NCBI GenBank assembly: GCA_001313065.1
Contig: BBFD01000284.1
Coordinates: 1-5,318 of the forward strand
Length of the DNA: 5,318 bases
Direction of reading: 5' to 3'
Source of the DNA: Silvimonas sp. JCM 19000
GTDB taxonomy: Bacteria > Pseudomonadota > Gammaproteobacteria > Burkholderiales > Chitinibacteraceae
Part shown: piece after piece, positions 1-5,318 of the stretch
How positions within the stretch are numbered: position 1 is the first letter of the stretch
Layout of the letters: each line of letters begins with the position of its first letter
The notes under the pieces: generated by a model
Databases searched by the model: none
What the model was told of the DNA's origin: nothing
Seen by the model: only the letters and a program-made list of their open reading frames with translations
Translations under genes and position numbers: made by a program

Positions 1-1527
1 CTGCTATTAGCGCTGGCGCTGCTGCTGCCGCTGCTGGCGGCCAGTTGGGTGGCCGAACTGGCCGTGCAAGCGCGCGAACGCGATGCTTGGCGGATTACGC
101 CGAACGCGGTTTGCAGAATTTCGAGACGGTGATGACCAACGTCGGCGAGGCGCTGGACCTGTTGCAACAACATCACGACGTGCCATGTAGCCCGGCCTGG
201 CAAGAAACCGCCCGCCACGCCGTGGTGCGCTTCCGCTATGTGCAGGTGGCGCTGGCCATCAGCCCGATCCCGCCCATGTGCTGCTGTGTGACTCCATGGC
301 CACCACCTTTATCGCCCCACCGCGCCTGGGCAAGCCCGACTGGCACGGCCCGCGTTACAACGCCTGGATCAGCGTGCCCGATCCGCAAGGCGCGGGGCGC
401 CAGATGATCGTGCTGGCGCAGGGGCAGAACGCCGTATTGATCGATCCGGAATCAATGATCGATGTGGTGAGCGACCGCAGTTCTTATTCGCTTGGCGTGG
501 TCGGCGTTACCCACGCGCGGTGATCGCCGCCTGCCTTATGCCAATCGCGAGCCTTGCGGCAAAGCTATTTTCAGCCCGGCGTTGCGCTGCAAGACGGCCG
601 TTTTCATGTGGTGGCGCGCTCAAACAAGCTGCCGGTGGCGGTGATTGCCAGCGAGCCAGAGGATGACATCCTCGACCGCTGGACACTGGCTTTGCGCTAT
701 TGGTTGCCCGCCGGGCTGGTCTCGGGCGTGCTGGTGGCGTGGGTTTTTTTTACGCGCGGTGCGCCGTCATCTGTCGTTTGAAGGCCAGTTGCGCCAGGCC
801 GTGGCGCAGCGGCGCTTTGAAGTGCATTACCAACCTATTGTCGATTTGCTTAGCCGCCGCTGTGTCGGCGCCGAGGCACTGGTGCGCTGGCGGCAAAGCA
901 GTGGCCAGTTGGTACGGCCGGATCTGTTTATCCCCTTAGCCGAGGAAATCGGCTGATCCAGGCCCTGACCGATCAAGTGCTGGAAACCGTGATCAGCGAA
1001 ATGGGCACCACGCTGGCGGCCAATCCGGCGCTGTATATCTCGATCAATGTGGCGGCGGTCGATCTGGCCGGGCGGCGCTTTGTCGACAAGCTGGCGGCCG
1101 AAATGCAGCAAGTCGGTTTTTTTCCCCGCAGCAGATTGCCATCGAAGCCACCGAACGCGGCTTTATGCATGCCGATACCGCCAACGAAATCATCCAGGCG
1201 CTGCGCAGCGCGGGCCATCCGGTGCTGATTGACGACTTTGGCACCGGCTATTCCGGCTTGTCGTATCTGCAGCATTTTCGGGTCGATACGCTCAAGATCG
1301 ACAAAGCATTTGTCGACACCGTGGGCACCGAAGCCGCCTCGGCCAGCGTGGCGCCGCATATCGTCGAGATGGGCCATACGCTGCAGCTCAAGCTGGTTGC
1401 CGAAGGCGTCGAAACCGAAGAACAGGCCGTGTGGCTGGCGGCGCGCGGCGTGCAGTGTGGCCAGGGCTGGCTGTTTGCCCGCGCCATGCCACGCGACGAT
1501 TTTCTGGCGTGGCTGGCCGAGCTGTAG
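1..1527 (+). CDS. CSS-motif/EAL-domain cyclic-di-GMP phosphodiesterase (5'-truncated, frame-broken)
   Basis: Inner-membrane enzyme predicted to hydrolyse c-di-GMP to pGpG. The window opens inside TM1 (LLLALALLLPLLAAS). A periplasmic sensor domain follows, with cysteines at 186-188 and 287-289; the second sits in C-D-S, where the CSS family normally has C-S-S. TM2 (LRYWLPAGLVSGVLVAW) lies at about 700-743. The cytoplasmic EAL domain holds GAEALVRW (EAL codons 873-881), Asn at 1046, IEATE (Glu 1144), DDFGTGYS (1231), LKIDK (Lys 1294), AEGVE (Glu 1402) and CQ-type QGW (1462). The metal- and substrate-binding residues are thus all present, so the enzyme should be active. No GGDEF domain is seen. 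Repaired length is about 509 codons, so only some 15-25 N-terminal residues are missing compared with Escherichia coli PdeC. The reading frame changes near 93, 266, 485-522, 573, 744-751, 953 and 1117-1127, and each is repairable by one base except 485-522, which is unresolved. It faces the fimbrial operon, suggesting a role in its control (inference). Confidence 0.95.
744..751 (+). repeat. T8 homopolymer at a frame break
   Basis: This run of eight T lies just after TM2 of the EAL protein. Reading moves from VAWVF in one frame to LRAVRRHLSFEGQ in the next. Seven T would give one continuous frame (VAWVFLRAVRRH), so the run appears one base too long. Confidence 0.85.
1117..1127 (+). repeat. T7-C4 run at a frame break
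   Basis: Upstream the EAL domain reads EMQQVGFF and downstream PQQIAIEATERGF, in different frames. One more T or C would join them (VGFFSPQQIAIEATE), so one base is missing from this double run. Confidence 0.85.
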
Positions 1528-1539
1528 TCGCTGGCAGCG
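1528..1539. other. 12-base convergent intergenic gap
   Basis: The EAL gene stop (TAG, 1525-1527) and the last fimbrial subunit stop (TAA, complement of 1540-1542) are separated by 12 bases only. The perfect palindrome CGCTGGCAGCG spans 1529-1539, but its central loop would be too short for a stable stem, and no T tract follows on either strand. I see no intrinsic terminator here, so transcripts from the two sides probably overlap at their 3' ends unless a terminator lies inside a gene. Confidence 0.6.
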
Positions 1540-2092
1540 TTATTGATAGGTAAAGGTGAAGGTGGACTTGGCCACCACTGAGCCGGGCCGTGGCGCGGTG
1601 CCCACCGTGGTTTGCTGCAGCCATGCCTCCACGCCAAAGCTGGCAGTGCGCGCGGCGCTGTTATAGCTGACCGTGGCAAAATCACCCAGCCGCATGCCGC
1701 TTTGTGCTGCCTGCACATACACCGCGCGGTTGCTTTTCAACTGCACCGCCACCCCGGTGGCGCTGCCGCTGTTTTTTAAGCCAGTTGTTGATGTTGCCGG
1801 AGTCTGAGGTTTGCGCCGTGGTCACCATCAGCGTGCTCACATCACTGCTATCGCAATCGCGCAACACGATGGTGCCGGTGCGCGAAGCATGGCTCCAGCC
1901 GCCGCCCGTGAAGGCGGTACTCACATCCACATTGCCAAAACCGAGGTTGACACTGGTGGTGCTGCTGTCCACCTGGCAGGTGTTTTTTTTGATAATGGTG
2001 GCCGAGATATTGATGTCGGCGGTGTTACCGGCCAGGGCCACCGGAGCCAGCACGGCCAGGGTCAGAGGGTAAGCAAAGCGGCTAAGGTGCAT
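1540..2092 (-). CDS. Type 1 fimbrial subunit 3 (minor or tip pilin)
   Basis: Single-domain chaperone-usher pilin of 183 residues after removal of one extra base in the A6/T6 run at 1772-1777. A Sec signal peptide with Arg5 (MHLSRFAYPL, then TLAVLAPVALA) likely ends after ALA at residue 21. The mature N-terminus (NTADINISATII) alternates hydrophobic residues, as a donor strand would. Cys39 and Cys80 should form the conserved pilin disulfide. SVNLG (47-51) is the family V-x-LG motif, and the chain ends FTFTYQ, with the penultimate Tyr of the chaperone-recognition strand. It is the last gene of the operon, 26 bases after subunit 2. That place is often taken by a tip adhesin, but there is no second, receptor-binding domain. 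It could be a tip adaptor, a terminator or a single-domain adhesin. The exact role cannot be read from sequence. Confidence 0.92.
1772..1777 (-). repeat. A6 run (coding strand) at a frame break
   Basis: In subunit 3 the reading goes from NINNWLKK to SGSATGVAVQLKSNR in another frame. Five A instead of six would give NINNWLKNSGSATG without interruption, so one base seems to be extra. Confidence 0.85.
1983..1990 (-). repeat. A8 run (coding strand), in frame
   Basis: Eight A encode the Lys-Lys-Asn of subunit 3 (IIKKNTCQ) just before Cys39. The frame is intact here. A change in length would cut the protein off near its N-terminus. Confidence 0.7.
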
Positions 2093-2096
2093 ATCG

Positions 2097-2101
2097 TTCT
2101 C
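2097..2101 (-). promoter_or_regulatory. Possible ribosome binding site of subunit 3
   Basis: GAGAA lies 4 bases before the ATG at 2092-2090. It is a weak, close-set Shine-Dalgarno candidate, but the start is also supported by the typical signal peptide that follows it. Confidence 0.4.
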
Positions 2102-2118
2102 GCAATCATGAGGTGGGG

Positions 2119-2672
2119 TTACTGGTAACTGAACTCGAGCAACAAAGCGTGCTCCACGCTGCCGGGGCTAACGGCGGCGGGCGTGGCCTGGACCAGATTG
2201 GCCTTGAGCAAAATGCGCGCAACGCCGGGGTCTTCATAAATCGGCGTCGCCACGCTGTAGAGCGCAGTCGGGTTGCGCGTATCGGCCACCGAGGTCTGGG
2301 TGCTGGCAAACACCACATTCAGCCGATGCCACCGGCGCTGCCTTTATTGGCCAGCAGGCGCGGCGCGCCGACATAGGGCAGGTAACTGGTTTTGACCGAC
2401 ATGGTTTCCAGACCGCCCACGCCGCATTGCCGGAAAGTGAGCGTCACGTCCTTGACGCCTGGCCCCTGATTAACGCCAGCAAAGTCAGCCAGCAACCAGG
2501 TGCCAAGGGCAATCGAACGGCGCGCATCGGCGGTGCTGATCATGCAGGTGGCACGGATCAGTTCGGCGCTGGCGGTGACTTCGGTCTCGTTGGCCGCTGG
2601 CACCGTGGCGGCGGCGAGCAGCGCGCCGCAGCCAATAAGCCAGGCCATCCCTGCCCTAGTCGTAGCGTACAT
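2119..2672 (-). CDS. Type 1 fimbrial subunit 2 (minor pilin)
   Basis: Single-domain pilin of 184 residues after restoring one C/G near 2316-2318, where GGC-TGA should read GGC-CTG. The signal peptide (MYATTRAGMAWLIGCGALLA, then AATVPAA) is followed by mature NETEVTASAELI. Cys43 and Cys83 match the spacing of 40 seen in subunit 1. SIALG (53-57) is the V/I-x-LG motif, GGIGLNVVF is the usual pilin glycine-hydrophobic strand, and the end LLLEFSYQ has the penultimate Tyr. Two starts are possible. ATG 2672 gives an n-region with Arg6 and overlaps subunit 1 by 17 bases. ATG 2648 lies behind AGGGCAGGG, a good purine-rich site, but leaves a signal peptide without positive charge. I chose 2672 for the charge; 2648 remains a real alternative. 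It probably acts as a minor or adaptor subunit. Confidence 0.92.
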
Positions 2673-3187
2673 ACACCACCACCCTTGCCCGCACAAAGCC
2701 AGCCGTAACCTGATTGGCCGTTTGCACATAGCGGGCATGAAACCCATAAGTCTGGTCGGCCGTGGGGGCAAATCTGACGTCGGAACTGCCGTCGGCATTA
2801 AGCACATTGCGCCCGTCATCGGTAAACAAGGCCACACCGGCGCCATATGCGGGCAACAAGGTCGCCACATTGGCAAACCACTGCAACTGCCCCTGCAGCC
2901 GTACATTGTTTTCCGGCTGAAATTCAAAATGGATGGCTTGCACCAGGCCGTCACAGTCGCGCAGCGTGAGCTGGAACGGCGTATCCGCCACCAGGCTGCC
3001 GCGACCTTTGAACATGCACGTGGCATACGCGCCAGCCGTACGAATTGTTCCGTCGAAGCCGGGCTGAGCTGGCAGGTGCCGCGATGGACTTGCCCGGTAA
3101 ATTCCAGCTGGCTACTGCTTTCACCCGCCGCCCAGGCGGCGCGCCGCACACCAGTAGTAGCAGGCCAAGGGCATGGATTATTCGCAT
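2656..3187 (-). CDS. Type 1 fimbrial subunit 1 (minor pilin after the usher)
   Basis: Single-domain pilin of 177 residues after restoring one base near 3140 and one near 3032. The signal peptide (MRIIHALGLLLLVCGA, then AAWA) has Arg2 and a likely cleavage site AWA/AGE after residue 20. Mature residues SQLEFTGQVHRGTC match the family's early strand. Cys39 and Cys79 form the expected disulfide. FVRLG (49-53) is the V-x-LG motif, PFQLTLRDCD the second-cysteine strand, GAGVALFTDDG the usual late strand, and VVVYVRYD the C-terminal strand with penultimate Tyr. An additional Cys58 (YATCMF) is unusual for this family. It falls in cleanly readable sequence, but close to one of the breaks. The start ATG lies within the last codons of the usher gene (10-base overlap), so translation is probably coupled. 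Its place directly after the usher suggests a minor shaft or adaptor subunit (inference). Confidence 0.93.
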
Positions 3188-5318
3188 CGCACTTGCTCCA
3201 GCATCAGCGGCACCGGCCGCGCGGTGGCTGCGGGCGGCAAGGCATAGCTCAGCGTGCATTGCCGCTCCACGCTATCGCCCCACTGCACCTTGAGTCGGCC
3301 CGCCGCTGCAATGCCACGGGTATACGCGCGGCCCCCCTGCCCCATCACGCCGACGCTATTGCCTTGTTCGTCAAAAATCTCAGCGCCGAGCGGAATCACG
3401 GCCGCACCCGCATCGCGCACAATATTCAGCGTGACCGAACGGCCCAGGTCAGTTTCAAAGCGCAACAACAAGACGGCACCGGCGCGTGGCACCACGGCAG
3501 CGCTGCTGCTTTTCAGTTCGATATCGTCGCTGATGCCTTGCGGATCGAGCGCCACTTCATTGCTGCGATAGGGATTGAGATTGGGCATGATGGCGCGGCC
3601 AAAGCATCAATCCGCGCGCCGCCGCCATTCACCAGTACCGCGCCCGCCGCGCCATCGGCTTCGACTATGGCGATGGCGCTATCGGCCTGCAGCGGCGGCC
3701 CCAGCACTACCCCGTTGCGATACGCCACCAGCGCGCCCGATGCGCCGAGTGAGGCCTGGCGCGCTTCGCTGCCCTGGCTGAGCGAGGCATTGAGCGTGCC
3801 GTAGCGCGTGGCATAGCTGGAATAAGCACCAGTTCATTATTGCCTTGCACACCATGGTTGGAATGACCGTTCAGGCCGTAACTGAAATCGCCTTGCGCGC
3901 CGGAGGTACTGGCACCAAGGTTGCGGTGACCATCGCTGCTGCGGGCAAAGGTGGCCGAGACCGAATTGAAGGCGGGTTTATCCGTGCCGCCCCCAAACGG
4001 CAGCGACAGATTGACGAACACTTGCGTGGTGGCGCGTTCGGCATCGGCCGGTTGATAGCGTTGCAGACTGGCGCTGTAACTGAGCATGCGCCAGGTGTTG
4101 GAATAGCCGATCTGGTATTGCAGATCCGCCTGCGGCTGGTCCCAGTAGTTCTGGTGGCTGGCCGTGATATAGGCGGAGCCATAGGGCGGCGGCAAGGTCT
4201 GGTTGAGCGACACCTGAGCCCGGCTACGTACCCGCGCCACGCTGGCCGCACTGCCGCGCGCGCATTCTGGATGGCGACCTCGGCATCGCGCAGGCTGTAA
4301 TAACCGGCGGTGTTGTAGCGATAAGCCGCCAATGTCAGATCGGTCTGCGTACCGGGTAAGGTCTTGCTGTAACTGGCGCGCCAGCTGGCGCCGTCTGCTT
4401 CATCACGCGGCAAGGTGGTACGGCTTTGCGTTACGTCCAGTGCCAGCGCGCCCCACGCGGTATTAAAGGCTGCGCCTAACAACGTGGCGTGATAGCGGTC
4501 GCTGACAGCCACGCCCGCGTAGCCGGTCAGCATATTGTTGATGCCGTATTGCCACGTGCCCTGCACCACAGCGGGGTGCCGCGTGGTGGCGTTGTCGTCC
4601 AGTTGGCCCAGCGCAAAACTGAAACGGCTCTGCCCCGGTCGCAACAACTGCGCCACCGCAGCATAGGGCACGCTGAATTTTTTTTTCGCTGCCATCTGCT
4701 TCGGTCACCGTCACATCCAGATCGCCGCCATAACCCGTGGCATACAAATCTTCAAACGCAAACGGCCCCGGCGCGACCGTCGTCTGGTAAAGCAGATTGC
4801 CGTTCTGCGTTACGCTGACGCGGGCATTCGTGGTGGCTACGCCACGGACCACCGGTGCAAAACCTTTTTTTTCGGTATCGCCCAGCATGCGGTCATCGCT
4901 GCCCAGGCGCAGCCCGACCAGACCATAGGCATCAAACAGTTGGCCATCGGTGTACAGCTGGCCCAGCGTTAATTGCGCCTGCCAGCGCGTGACGTCGTGC
5001 TGCGCCCAGGTTTCCAGCGATTGGTAGCGGGTAGGCGCGTCGCCGCTTCGGTTCAGGCCGAGCGATAGCGTAATCGCCAGCCGCCCACGTTAAAGCCACT
5101 GAGCAAGCTTAACCACGCGCTGCGGGTGGCGGCGTCGCTGCCGTCGGTGCGATAAAGGTTGAGATCATATTGCACGGTGGCTGCGGTAATGCTTCATCCA
5201 GCGCGCCGGATTGACCACGCCCGGGCGTTCACGCTGCAGATACAACTGCGGCACGCTCAGTTCCAGCCTTTGTTCGTTCACGTCAAAGCGGCGCGGGCGC
5301 CCGCCAGCTGCGCCAGCG
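3178..5318 (-). CDS. Fimbrial outer-membrane usher (FimD/PapC family), N-terminus outside window
   Basis: Outer-membrane pore that receives chaperone-subunit complexes and assembles the fimbria. After repair about 715 codons are present. Ushers usually have 800-870, so the signal peptide and most of the N-terminal chaperone-binding domain lie beyond 5318. Visible in order: RRFDVNEQRLELSVPQLYL (end of the N-terminal domain), NPARW and VQYDLNLYR (start of barrel), SGFNVGGWRLRYRS, GLRLGSDDRMLGD, then the plug (VTQNGNLLYQTTVAPGPFAF, GDLDVTVTEADGS, FSVPYAAV), then barrel strands (LAAYRYNTAGYYSLRDAEV, NYWDQPQ, VFVNLSLPFGGG), then LGASGALVAYRNGVVLG, PNLNPYRSNEVALDPQG, AVVPRAGAVLLLRFET, and a last domain with RQCTLSYALP and a final Cys in EQVRCE that could pair with it. 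Frame breaks lie near 5198, 5184, 5058, 4678-4686, 4254, 3816 and 3599. No key motif is lost after repair. The chaperone gene is expected just upstream. Confidence 0.97.
3196..3199 (-). promoter_or_regulatory. Ribosome binding site of fimbrial subunit 1
   Basis: GGAG stands 8 bases before ATG 3187-3185, inside the usher codons for Leu-Glu. The spacing is good for a Shine-Dalgarno site. It supports this start and coupling of subunit 1 to the usher's last codons. Confidence 0.65.
4678..4686 (-). repeat. A9 run (coding strand) at a frame break in the usher plug
   Basis: The plug domain reads EADGSEKKIQRA in the frame before and EKKFSVPYAAV in the frame needed after. Eight A would give the family-typical EADGSEKKFSVPYAAV, so the run is one base too long. 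Confidence 0.85.
4865..4872 (-). repeat. A8 run (coding strand), in frame, usher
   Basis: Eight A encode the Lys-Lys of GDTEKKGFAP, where the frame is intact. Together with the A9 run about 180 bases further into the gene, it gives the usher two long mononucleotide tracts around its plug domain. Confidence 0.7.

Noticed and set aside
1529..1539. Palindrome CGCTGGCAGCG as a bidirectional terminator
   Set aside because: The stem would be 3-4 base pairs with a tiny loop, and no T tract follows on either strand.
973..1718. Minus-strand open frames of 134 and 156 residues
   Set aside because: They are opposite the EAL domain, whose catalytic motifs fix the plus-strand reading. They show no signal peptide, domain or family motif.
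2064..2109. Alternative start ATG 2109 giving a 15-residue peptide before subunit 3
   Set aside because: The peptide (MIARTICTLAALLTL) looks like a signal start, but it stops after 15 residues. The ATG at 2092 gives a complete signal peptide joined in frame to the pilin.
1540..3187. Csu-type (spore coat U) fimbrial subunits
   Set aside because: The V/I-x-LG motif, the 40-41 residue cysteine spacing, the penultimate Tyr and the FimD-like plug of the neighbouring usher fit the classical type 1 family better.
2500..3804. A 434-residue open frame on the plus strand
   Set aside because: It lies antisense across three minus-strand fimbrial genes with clear motifs, has an Arg/His/Ala-rich composition with no recognisable domain, and crosses the sequencing breaks of the real genes. 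It is a by-product of GC-rich codon use.
1..5318. CRISPR arrays, tRNA or rRNA genes, insertion sequences
   Set aside because: No spaced direct repeats, cloverleaf-type sequence, transposase motif or terminal inverted repeats were seen. Nearly all bases are explained by the five coding regions.

Overview
The window holds the 3' part of a chaperone-usher fimbrial operon on the minus strand. It converges tail to tail on a plus-strand gene for a membrane-bound cyclic-di-GMP phosphodiesterase with a CSS-type periplasmic sensor and an EAL domain. An outer-membrane usher and Sec-exported pilins place it in a Gram-negative proteobacterium. The GC-rich coding sequence with strongly G/C-ending codons would suit a betaproteobacterium such as an Oxalobacteraceae member, but nothing here proves that and the taxon is a weak inference.

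Layout: 1-1527 (+) is the CSS-EAL phosphodiesterase, lacking its first few codons at the window edge. A 12-base gap follows. Then come 1540-2092 (-), 2119-2672 (-) and 2656-3187 (-), three single-domain type 1 (FimA-like) fimbrial subunits of 183, 184 and 177 residues after frame repair. Last is 3178-5318 (-), the usher from the end of its N-terminal domain to its stop. Transcription of the fimbrial genes runs from right to left: usher, subunit 1, subunit 2, subunit 3. The chaperone and probably the major pilin should lie beyond base 5318. Usher/subunit 1 and subunit 1/subunit 2 overlap, so the genes look translationally coupled. There is no gene-free stretch over 300 bases.

Every gene is broken by single-base frameshifts, about 18 in 5.3 kb. 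Each break can be repaired by restoring one base in a short G/C run or by removing or adding one base in a long A/T run. After repair, the family motifs, cysteine pairs, catalytic residues and protein lengths all come out normal. This is best read as uncorrected sequencing error, not as five decaying genes, and the gene calls below are reconstructions across those breaks.

Functional picture: the usher would export chaperone-bound subunits through the outer membrane. The three subunits carry the conserved disulfide, the V/I-x-LG motif and a penultimate tyrosine, and would be minor or tip components. The neighbouring EAL protein would lower c-di-GMP and so could tune fimbria production. This resembles the known placement of the EAL protein MrkJ next to Klebsiella mrkABCDF. 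I found no wholly new system. The most interesting points are the pairing of a possible disulfide-sensing phosphodiesterase with disulfide-dependent fimbriae, and the absence of a two-domain adhesin in the visible part of the operon.
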